This document shows, piece by piece, positions 1 through 6,078 of a DNA stretch of 6,277 nucleotides. Numbering within the stretch: the stretch's first letter is position 1; each line of letters opens with the position of its first letter. The position numbers and the translations under genes are program-made. The stretch lies in the NCBI GenBank assembly GCA_903870955.1, contig CAIQEX010000549.1, positions 1 through 6,277 of the forward strand, in the 5' to 3' direction. The notes beneath the pieces are model-generated. The model searched no databases, was not told the origin of the DNA, and saw only the letters and a list, made by a program, of their open reading frames with translations. This DNA comes from an uncultured beta proteobacterium (GTDB lineage: Bacteria; Pseudomonadota; Gammaproteobacteria; Burkholderiales; Burkholderiaceae_C).

Positions 1-3
1 GGC

Positions 4-111
4 TTAGTGACTGCAGCCACAACCACCTTGACCGCATCCGCCTTTTTCATCGGATGATTTTTCAGAGGTGTCGCAGGATCCTTCGGACTCGCTCGAGCAT
101 CCGCAACCACC
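4..111 (-). pseudogene. Possible C-terminal tail of a Cys/Gly-rich protein, cut off at a junction
   Basis: Read on the minus strand in the register complementary to the adhesin frame, this stretch gives a Cys/Gly-rich peptide. It has GGCGCS at its beginning, a Ser/Glu/Lys/Asp-rich middle with one more Cys (GSCD), then GGCGQGGCGCSH followed at once by a TAA stop (4-6). Seven Cys in about 36 residues and a motif repeated at both ends are unlike an antisense shadow. Similar Cys/Gly/His tails are known at the C-termini of metal-binding proteins such as SlyD and some FmdB-type zinc-ribbon proteins, but the piece is too short to assign a family. There is no start codon inside it, and further upstream the frame only mirrors the adhesin. 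It would therefore be a fragment whose 5' part is missing. It could also be a chance reading, because Thr/Ala-rich codons on the + strand give Gly/Cys on the other strand. Confidence 0.35.
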
Positions 112-126
112 AGCGCCAACATCACG

Positions 127-3100
127 GTGCGGGCCTTGAACTTCAGCAACCTCACGGTGGCCGACAAAATTTATGATGGCACCGTGGCAGCCAACTTCAG
201 CGGCACCTTCTCGCTCGCCGCCGGCTTGATCGCGGGAGATGACGTCAACGCCGATGTCTCCAATGCCATTGCCACCTTTGCCAACAAGAACGCTGGCGCC
301 AATAAGGCGGTGACTGTCAGCGGCGTACTGCTGACCGGCGCCGCCAGCGCCAACTACAGCGTGGTCAGCAGCGTGGGCACAGCCACCATCTTTAAGAAGA
401 CCGTGGATGTGCGCGGCCTCACCCCGGACAGCAAGGTGTACGACGGCAACACCAGTGCCACGGTTTCAGGCATTCCCGATATCACCGCTTCCTTTATCAG
501 CGGTGACGTGGTGGCTCTGAATTCTGGCAACTTTGCCGTGCAGTTTGCCGACAAGAACGTGGGTACCAACAAGGCCCTGCACGTTACCGGCAACCTGCTC
601 ACCGGCGCGGATGCCGCTAACTACGATCCGCTGCTCAACACCACTGCCAGCATCACCGCACGCAGCCTGGTAGTGAGCGCTACTGCCGCCAACAAAACCT
701 ATGACGGCAGCACCAGCGCCAGCGTGACCCTGAGCGACAACCGCGTTCTGGGTGATGTGCTGAGCTTCAATGACAGCGCCGTATTTGCTGACAAAAATGC
801 CGGTGCCAATAAGGTCGTCAACATCACCGGGTTGGCGGTGGGTGGCACGGACGCGCTCAACTACAGCCTGGCTGGCACCACACTGCACAGCACGGCGAAC
901 ATCGCGCCCAAGACCCTGGCTGTGACAGGTAGCCGCGTGTACGACGGCAGCACCGCGCTGCAGCCGTCCACGTTGACTTTTAACGGCGTAGTGTCAGGAG
1001 ATACGGTGGCCTTGGATGGTGGCATGACCCTGGCTACCAAGAATGTTGGAACCAACAAGGCCTTGAGCGGCTCCTTGCTGCTTTCGGGTATCGATGCGCC
1101 CAACTACGTGCTCAACAACCTGCGCTACGACGTGACACCCAAGACCCTCACGGTCTCGGGTCTGTCGGTTGCAAACAAGGTCTACGACGGCAGCACCAGT
1201 GCCATCGCGACGGGTACACCCACCATAGGCCTTGAACTCATCACCGGTGACCAGGTCACAGCCGACCTGAGCGCAGTGCAGTTTGCCTTTTTGGACAAAA
1301 ACGCAGGGCTTGCCAAAACCGTGCGCGTGACCGGCAACGTGCTCAGTGGCTCCGATGCGGCCAACTACCAAACGGTATTGAGTGCCACCGCCGACATCAC
1401 CCCCAAACTGCTCACGGTGACCGGCTTGGGCGCACAAGACAAGGTCTACGACGGCACCACCACCGCAACCCGGTTAGTAAACGGCACACCTGCGCTGAGC
1501 GGCAGCATCATTTCTGGCGACGCATTCACGGTGGACCTCTCCAACATTAGCGTGGCCTTTGCCGACAAAAACGCAGGTACGGCCAAGGCCCTGGTGGTCA
1601 GCGGTGCCAGCATGGGCGGCGCGGATGCAGGCAATTACCGGGTCTCCATACCCAACGCTACGGCCAGCATCAGCCAGCGCGACCTGCATTTCTCGGCGCA
1701 AGACAAGGTGTATGACGGCACCGTCTCGTCCGCCGTGCTGGATGACCGCATCAGCGGCGACGCCATCAGCGTCTCGGCCACTGGCACATTTGTCGACAAG
1801 AATGCGGGCATCAACAAGTCCGTCACCATTTCAGGCCTCCAAGTGAGCGGCACAGATGCGCTTAACTACGCCTACGCCACGACAGACATTTCGAGCACCG
1901 CCAGCATCACCGCCAAAGCCATTGGAGCGACTGGCAGCAAGGTGTATGACGGCAGCATTTCCATACCGACAGCCAGTTTGGCTTTCAATGGTCTGGTGAC
2001 CGGTGATGTGCTGGGGCTTAGCGGCGCAGTGGTCATGGCCGACAAGAATGTGGGCACCGACAAACTGATCAATGTTCCATTGCTGCTCAACGGTGCAGAC
2101 GCCCAAAACTACAGCCTGAATAGCCTGCATTTCGCTGTCACACCCAAGGCGCTGAGCGTGTCCGGCTTGACTGCAGCCAACAAGGTTTATGACGGTAATA
2201 CCGGCGCCAGCGCAACCGGCACCCCCAGCATCGGCCTGGAACTGGTTGCGGGCGACCAGGTGACTGCCGACTTGAGCAGCATTCAATTTGCCTTCCTGGA
2301 CAAAAATGCCGGCCTTGGCAAAACCGTGCGTGTCACCGGCAATGTGCTCAGCGGCACCGATGCGGCTAACTACCAGACCGTGCTGAGCGTCACCGCTGAC
2401 ATCACTCCCAAACTGCTCACAGTGACCGGAGTCGGCGCAGAAAACAAGGTCTACGATGGCACCACCAGCGCCACCAAGTTGCTGAGCGGCACTCCGGCGC
2501 TGAGCGGTGGCATCGTCAGTGGCGATGACTTTGCCGTCAACCTGAACAATCTGGCCGTGGCCTTTGCCGACAAGAATGCAGGAACAGGCAAGACCCTGCT
2601 GGTATCGGGTGCCAGCACATCCGGCGCAGATGCGGGCAACTACCGTGTTTCCATTCCCAATGCCACGGCCGATATAACCAAGGCAACGCTGACGCTGACG
2701 GCCGACAACAAAACCCGTGTTTATGGAGACACCAATCCTGCCTTTACGGTGAGTCTGTCCGGCTTCGTGAATGGTGAAACCTTGAGCAACGCCGGCGTCA
2801 GTGGCAGTGGCGGCGGCACCAGTCTGGCAACGCAAGCCAGTGCAGTGTCCAACTACGCCATCACACCCAATGTCGGCAGCCTGGCAGCGGACAACTATGA
2901 TTTCGGCCCGTCAGTCAACGGCAACCTGTCCGTTACGCCGCGCCCACTGCAGTTGAGTGCCAATAATGTGGTGCGTTTGGCAGGAGAAAGCGATCCCAGC
3001 CCCTTTACTTACTCAGTCGGCTTGAGCGGTCTGGTGAACGGGGATGCACTGCAGTCGGTTGCAGTCGAGGCGCCAACAGGCTCTGCAGCCGCGAACGGTG

Positions 3101-3552
3101 GCCAAGTATTTACGCTCAAACTGAAACCATCAAACGCGTTGTTTGCCGTCGGTGCGGATAGCAATTACGACATCAATCGGGAAGACGGCTATCTGATCGT
3201 GTTGCCCAAGCCCGCTGAGCAGACGAGCGTCACCCCTGAAGCAGCGAAAACCGCGCTATTCGTGGAGTTGAATCCGGGACAACAGGCCCAGACCCAAAAC
3301 GAGTTGACGAACCAACAGACCGATTTGGTGGCGCACCTGGCTGCACCAGCCTTCGTTCCATTCGATCCAACGCGCCGGGTCGCCCAGATTTCACGTGACC
3401 TCGATGAAGTCAGGCGTCTGGCTCAGCAATTGGCCCAGACGGCCTTGGGCGATTCTTCAGTGGTCTTGCCGGTTCTGCGCAATCAACCTGTCTTGCAGTG
3501 GCATGAATCGATGGCCCCTGCGCTGCTCAATCCGGCGGGCAGCAATGAATAG
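127..3552 (+). CDS. Large YDG/MBG-repeat adhesin (filamentous-haemagglutinin type), N-terminally truncated
   Basis: This is the C-terminal part of a giant secreted or surface adhesin. Counting from GTG 127 it is 1141 residues: ten YDG repeats (about 3-852), two MBG-like units (about 853-1028, the first with RVYGDTNP at 864-871), and a tail (1029-1141) rich in Gln/Ala/Leu with a charged, possibly helical stretch at about 1081-1107. It contains no Cys and one Trp. The repeats follow the family pattern [K/R]-x-YDG, then GD, F-x-DKN-[A/V]-G, GxDAxNY, TAxIT. Such repeats usually form extended beta-sandwich stalks in FHA-like proteins, whose N-terminus carries a signal peptide and a TPS secretion domain. 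Neither is present here. GTG 127 is not a credible start: it has no Shine-Dalgarno, and it encodes the Val of an inter-repeat linker (SANITVRAL) matching TADITPKLL and TASITAKAI later on. The first internal Met is residue 300. The frame is coding back to about 106 but meets TGA at 55. The stop lies 28 bases before the next gene's preferred start. Confidence 0.85.
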   Translation: MRALNFSNLTVADKIYDGTVAANFSGTFSLAAGLIAGDDVNADVSNAIATFANKNAGANKAVTVSGVLLTGAASANYSVVSSVGTATIFKKTVDVRGLTPDSKVYDGNTSATVSGIPDITASFISGDVVALNSGNFAVQFADKNVGTNKALHVTGNLLTGADAANYDPLLNTTASITARSLVVSATAANKTYDGSTSASVTLSDNRVLGDVLSFNDSAVFADKNAGANKVVNITGLAVGGTDALNYSLAGTTLHSTANIAPKTLAVTGSRVYDGSTALQPSTLTFNGVVSGDTVALDGGMTLATKNVGTNKALSGSLLLSGIDAPNYVLNNLRYDVTPKTLTVSGLSVANKVYDGSTSAIATGTPTIGLELITGDQVTADLSAVQFAFLDKNAGLAKTVRVTGNVLSGSDAANYQTVLSATADITPKLLTVTGLGAQDKVYDGTTTATRLVNGTPALSGSIISGDAFTVDLSNISVAFADKNAGTAKALVVSGASMGGADAGNYRVSIPNATASISQRDLHFSAQDKVYDGTVSSAVLDDRISGDAISVSATGTFVDKNAGINKSVTISGLQVSGTDALNYAYATTDISSTASITAKAIGATGSKVYDGSISIPTASLAFNGLVTGDVLGLSGAVVMADKNVGTDKLINVPLLLNGADAQNYSLNSLHFAVTPKALSVSGLTAANKVYDGNTGASATGTPSIGLELVAGDQVTADLSSIQFAFLDKNAGLGKTVRVTGNVLSGTDAANYQTVLSVTADITPKLLTVTGVGAENKVYDGTTSATKLLSGTPALSGGIVSGDDFAVNLNNLAVAFADKNAGTGKTLLVSGASTSGADAGNYRVSIPNATADITKATLTLTADNKTRVYGDTNPAFTVSLSGFVNGETLSNAGVSGSGGGTSLATQASAVSNYAITPNVGSLAADNYDFGPSVNGNLSVTPRPLQLSANNVVRLAGESDPSPFTYSVGLSGLVNGDALQSVAVEAPTGSAAANGGQVFTLKLKPSNALFAVGADSNYDINREDGYLIVLPKPAEQTSVTPEAAKTALFVELNPGQQAQTQNELTNQQTDLVAHLAAPAFVPFDPTRRVAQISRDLDEVRRLAQQLAQTALGDSSVVLPVLRNQPVLQWHESMAPALLNPAGSNE
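133..1143 (+). repeat. YDG repeat tetrad 1 (units A1-B1-C1-D1)
   Basis: Four YDG units of the adhesin, residues about 3-91, 92-179, 180-262 and 263-339, with YDG at 16, 105, 192 and 272. Types A and B are longer (about 88-90 residues); C and D are shorter (about 77-83). The D unit (TGSRVYDG, LATKNVGTNK, LRYDVTPK) lacks the usual TAxIT closing strand motif. This tetrad is the most diverged copy: its A unit has ASANY in place of DAxNY and FANKN in place of FADKN. Each unit's counterpart is found 336-337 residues downstream. Confidence 0.85.
1144..2148 (+). repeat. YDG repeat tetrad 2 (units A2-B2-C2-D2)
   Basis: Residues about 340-427, 428-518, 519-597 and 598-674, with YDG at 353, 441, 529 and 608. 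A2 carries GTPTIGLEL and FLDKNAGLAK. B2 carries GTPALSG, FADKNAGTAK and GNYRVSIPNATA. C2 has the shortened opening LHFSAQDKVYDG and the TDALNY motif shared with C1. D2 has the AFNGLVTGD, MADKNVGTDK and LHFAVTPK pattern shared with D1. The tetrad is 335 residues (1005 bases) long. Confidence 0.87.
2149..2682 (+). repeat. YDG repeat half-tetrad 3 (units A3-B3)
   Basis: Residues about 675-762 and 763-852, with YDG at 688 and 776, each exactly 335 residues after its partner in tetrad 2. A3 differs from A2 at 15 of 91 aligned residues by hand count. B3 keeps the GTPALSG, FADKNAGTGK and GNYRVSIPNATADI pattern of B2. The array stops after B3 and passes into MBG-type units, so the third cycle is incomplete. 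Confidence 0.87.
2683..3210 (+). repeat. Two MBG-like (YGx-type) repeats of the adhesin
   Basis: Residues about 853-938 and 939-1028. The first has a clear MBG signature: LTLTADNKTRVYGDTNPAFTV, then SGFVNGETL, NYAITPNVGSLAADNYDF and GNLSVTPR. The second keeps the spacing (LQLSANNVVRLAGESDPSPFTY, GLSGLVNGD, SNYDINREDGYLIVLPKP) but has lost the YG core, replaced by RLAGES. MBG units commonly follow or alternate with YDG units in large bacterial adhesins and are thought to have the same kind of beta-sandwich fold. Confidence 0.75.
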
Positions 3553-3580
3553 AAACGCCCCACTTTTTTGGACCTCTCGC

Positions 3581-4903
3581 ATGATTCCATTTCTCCTTAA
3601 AAAGGCAGGCCTTGCCAGTTGCCTGCTAGGACTTGCCACAGCCACACTGGCTGCAGGCGATCCGATGAACGAATTGCGGCGCATGGTGGATGCCGGGCAA
3701 TTTGAGGCCGCATTCAAACTGGCCAATGAGCAAAATGCGCTCCAGGGCAGCCCGCACTTTGACTTTTTGCTGGGCGTGGCCTCGGTGAATTCCGGCCACT
3801 ATCCACAGGGTGTGTTGGCGCTGGAGCGGCATCTGGTGGTTGTGCCGGCCAATGACCGTGCCCGACTGGAACTGGCCAAGGGCTATTACGAACTGGGCGA
3901 CTATTTGCGCGCCCGACGGGAATTTGAATTCGTGCTGCGCTACAACCCACCCAAGGAAGTGCAAGTCAATATTCAGAAATACCTGGATGCCATGCAAACG
4001 CGGGAAGTGATTACATCCCGGGCTACCTCACGATCGTATTTTGAAGTCGGACTGGGTCACGACAACAATACCAATGCGGGTACCTTTAACAGCCAAATCG
4101 ACATACCGAACACGGGTCCCCTGGTGCCCGATGCGGCCTCCATGGAAACCGCCAGCGCCTTTGCCCAAATCTCTGGCGGAACCCAATGGATCAAGCGAGT
4201 GGATTCCAGTCTGGCCGTATTCGCCGGAGTCGACTTTGACCAGAAGAGCAACCAGGACGCCCATGCCTATGACACCACTAACCTGGGTGCGTATACCGGC
4301 TTCTCGTTGCAAAAAGGCACGGGCCTTTATCGCATGACCGCGTCTGAAGGGCACTTGATGGTGAAAGGCGACAAGTACCGCAACACCCTGTCGCTCACGG
4401 GGGAGGGGCAATATAGCCTGGGCGATGGCTATGCGGCAACCAGCGTGGCGCAATATGCCGAGTTGGCCCATGCGATGACCAATGAAAATCGGGACTCGCA
4501 TATGCTGACCTTGGGCGGCGGCCTGCAGAAAACCATGCAGCTGGCCTGGCACCCGACAGTGGGAATGCAACTCACGCTGGCGCATGAATCCAACCAGCGC
4601 ATGCGCGAGGACCTGAGTCGCGACTTGCTGACCACCAAACTGACACTGGCAGCCAACCCAAGCGAGCGTGTGGCCTTAAGCGTGGGGCTTTCTTTTCAGC
4701 AGGTCCGGCATGTGGCGGTGGACCTTGGATTCGGCTCCAAGCGGGCAGATGATCTGGTTTCGCTCGATGCCGGTGTCAACTATTTGTGGTCGCGCAGTTG
4801 GATGCTGCGTGCCGATATGCAGGTTACCGACAACGCCTCCAACCAGGGCTTGTATGCTTATCGCCGCACTCTGGTGGGTCTGCATGCACGCTACCTTTTT
4901 TAG
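3581..4903 (+). CDS. Exported TPR protein with outer-membrane beta-barrel (Slam-like architecture)
   Basis: Predicted outer-membrane protein of 440 residues. Residues 1-24/25 form a signal peptide (MIPFLLKK n-region, hydrophobic core, TLA-A cleavage site). Residues about 30-140 hold about three TPR-type helical hairpins (MVDAGQFEAAFKLA, ASVNSGHYPQGVLALERHL, AKGYYELGDYLRARREFEFVL). From about 152 (YFEVGLGHDNNTN) to the end there are alternating amphipathic strands with Gly/Tyr/Trp-rich ends. The chain finishes in ARYLF, an aromatic C-terminus typical of barrels inserted by the BAM complex. A periplasmic TPR followed by a barrel opened by a VGLGxDxNxN motif is the layout of DUF560/Slam-like proteins and related TPR-porins. 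By position it may export or anchor the upstream adhesin (inference). Start choice: ATG 3581 gives a clean signal peptide with GGA eight bases upstream. ATG 3545 adds 12 residues and would overlap the adhesin's end by 8 bases. No POTRA domain is visible, so it is not an FhaC-type TpsB. Confidence 0.8.
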   Translation: MIPFLLKKAGLASCLLGLATATLAAGDPMNELRRMVDAGQFEAAFKLANEQNALQGSPHFDFLLGVASVNSGHYPQGVLALERHLVVVPANDRARLELAKGYYELGDYLRARREFEFVLRYNPPKEVQVNIQKYLDAMQTREVITSRATSRSYFEVGLGHDNNTNAGTFNSQIDIPNTGPLVPDAASMETASAFAQISGGTQWIKRVDSSLAVFAGVDFDQKSNQDAHAYDTTNLGAYTGFSLQKGTGLYRMTASEGHLMVKGDKYRNTLSLTGEGQYSLGDGYAATSVAQYAELAHAMTNENRDSHMLTLGGGLQKTMQLAWHPTVGMQLTLAHESNQRMREDLSRDLLTTKLTLAANPSERVALSVGLSFQQVRHVAVDLGFGSKRADDLVSLDAGVNYLWSRSWMLRADMQVTDNASNQGLYAYRRTLVGLHARYLF

Positions 4904-4906
4904 GGA
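4902..4906 (+). promoter_or_regulatory. Ribosome binding site deciding the FecR-TPR gene start
   Basis: AGGGA overlaps the TAG stop of the barrel gene. It lies eight bases before ATG 4915 but only two before ATG 4909, so the second ATG is the better start. The overlap with the upstream stop suggests coupled translation. Confidence 0.6.
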
Positions 4907-4914
4907 CTATGAAC

Positions 4915-6078
4915 ATGGGTCGCTTATTGATTTCCTTGCTCGGCATGGCATGGGCTTCGTCAGCTCTGGCGGGGGGTGGACAGGTGCTGTCCATTACCGG
5001 ACAAGTGCAAAAGTTGCAAGCTGATCAGGCCACAACCCTGCAGCGAGGGGACGCCCTGGAGGGCGCATTTGGTCTGCGCGCTGCCGCGACGGGCCGAGCT
5101 CAGATTGCACTGGAGGATGGCAGCATCCTTACGCTGCGCGCGGGTAGCGAAGTCAGTATCGCGGCACCGCCCAACCGTAAACTGAAGTTGCTTCGAGGTG
5201 GCGTGGATGTGCTACCGGGTAAGGGGTACCTGGTGGTGGAGTCCATGGGCTTGGTTCTCCAGACCAGCGGCTATTTGCGCCTGCGCCAGTGTGCTGACGG
5301 TTGCAAGGAGTTGCCTGGCTTGTATGGCAAGGCCCTCTCGGGTGAGGTGGTTGTCGAATACACCGGTGGACGTTCGGTGCTGCGCAACAAACCCTTCAGG
5401 GCGCCGTCCGGCGACACCCGACCGTTGATCCTGGCACGCGAAACCGAGCTTCTGGCAGAAGACGACCAACTTGAGTTGGCCACCCAGGCCAAGCAGGCGC
5501 TCGCCGAAGATTTGAAGAACGGCATGGAAGCCTACAAAAATGGCCAATTCGAAAGTGCACGCAAGACGTTGAATGCGGTGCTGGAGAAGTCACCCACCGA
5601 AAAGATCGTGCCCTACTACCTGGGCCTAATCGCGCTGGAGCTCAAAGACAACGAGGCGGCCGTCAAACACCTGCAACAGTACAGCCGCGATGACCCGGAC
5701 AGCGCGCGTGCGCGAGGTGTGGGCCAGTTGCTCACCCTGTTGCTGACCCAGCAATTGCAGGATGAGGTCAAGCAGGCACTGAAGCAGGAAAGCACCCTGA
5801 CCAGCGAAAAACCCGAACCCAATACGATTGCGGTGCAAGCCTTTACCAACCGTGGCGACGCCAGCTATGCGGCGCTGGCCAAGGGCATTGCCGCCATGGT
5901 GATTACTGACCTCAGCAAGGTGCCGGGCCTCAAGGTATTGGAGCGGCAAAAAGTACAAAAGTTGATGGATGAAATCCAGTTGAGTGAAAGTGGGTTGGTC
6001 AGTCAGGACAGCATGCTCAAGGCCGGCCGCCTGATGAAGGCGGAAAAAGTGCTGGTTGGCAGCTTTGGAGTGCAATGA
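4915..6078 (+). CDS. Exported FecR-domain / TPR / CsgG-like fusion protein
   Basis: A 387-residue predicted periplasmic protein. Residues 1-19 are a signal peptide (MGRLLISLLGMAWASSALA, then GGG). Residues about 22-165 are a FecR-type beta domain: RGDALEGAFGLRAAATGRAQIALEDG, LTLRAGSEVSI, LKLLRGGVDVLPG, VLQTSGYLRLR. It carries an unusual CADGC pair (Cys126, Cys130). Residues about 197-262 hold two TPRs (GMEAYKNGQFESARKTLNAVL, YYLGLIALELKDNEAAVKHL). After a helical linker, residues about 303-387 match the first half of a CsgG/FlgO-like domain: TIAVQAF, YAALAKGIAAMVITDLSKVPGLKVLER, ESGLV, AEKVLVGSF. The protein stops right after GSFGVQ, where family members usually continue with another strand and helix. 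Classical FecR is a membrane-bound anti-sigma regulator. Here there is no cytoplasmic domain or internal membrane helix, so a structural or scaffolding role at the envelope is more likely. It lies 11 bases after the barrel gene. Confidence 0.82.
   Translation: MGRLLISLLGMAWASSALAGGGQVLSITGQVQKLQADQATTLQRGDALEGAFGLRAAATGRAQIALEDGSILTLRAGSEVSIAAPPNRKLKLLRGGVDVLPGKGYLVVESMGLVLQTSGYLRLRQCADGCKELPGLYGKALSGEVVVEYTGGRSVLRNKPFRAPSGDTRPLILARETELLAEDDQLELATQAKQALAEDLKNGMEAYKNGQFESARKTLNAVLEKSPTEKIVPYYLGLIALELKDNEAAVKHLQQYSRDDPDSARARGVGQLLTLLLTQQLQDEVKQALKQESTLTSEKPEPNTIAVQAFTNRGDASYAALAKGIAAMVITDLSKVPGLKVLERQKVQKLMDEIQLSESGLVSQDSMLKAGRLMKAEKVLVGSFGVQ
6067..6070 (+). promoter_or_regulatory. Ribosome binding site of the last gene, inside the FecR-TPR gene
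   Basis: GGAG sits within the final codons of the FecR-TPR gene, seven bases before ATG 6078 and four before ATG 6075. Either start overlaps the upstream TGA (6076-6078), as ATGA or TGATG, an arrangement typical of translational coupling. Confidence 0.55.

Noticed and set aside
11..97. CTGCAG, GGATCC and CTCGAG sites close together, like a cloning polylinker
   Set aside because: They are spread over almost 90 bases with non-vector sequence between them and occur easily in GC-rich DNA. Not enough to call vector contamination, though a chimeric join here is considered separately.
133..2682. CRISPR or non-coding tandem repeat
   Set aside because: The periodicity is at protein level, with unit lengths of 230-270 bases, many synonymous differences and an open frame. 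It is a coding repeat.
1831..2835. Long minus-strand open frame opposite the adhesin
   Set aside because: It mirrors the repetitive, stop-poor adhesin codons, shows the same periodicity as the YDG array and has no recognisable domain. An antisense shadow.
3395..3580. N-terminal extension of the TPR-barrel gene back to 3395
   Set aside because: The extension overlaps the adhesin's C-terminal coding and reads as Trp/Arg/Cys-rich out-of-frame sequence. ATG 3581 gives a clean signal peptide.
4786..4914. N-terminal extension of the FecR-TPR gene back to 4786
   Set aside because: It overlaps the end of the barrel gene in another frame and would bury the signal peptide. The AGGGA at 4902-4906 is best placed for ATG 4915.
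4904..4914. Promoter or terminator between the barrel and FecR-TPR genes
   Set aside because: Only 11 bases, with no room for either and no hairpin. The gap contains the end of the ribosome binding site only.
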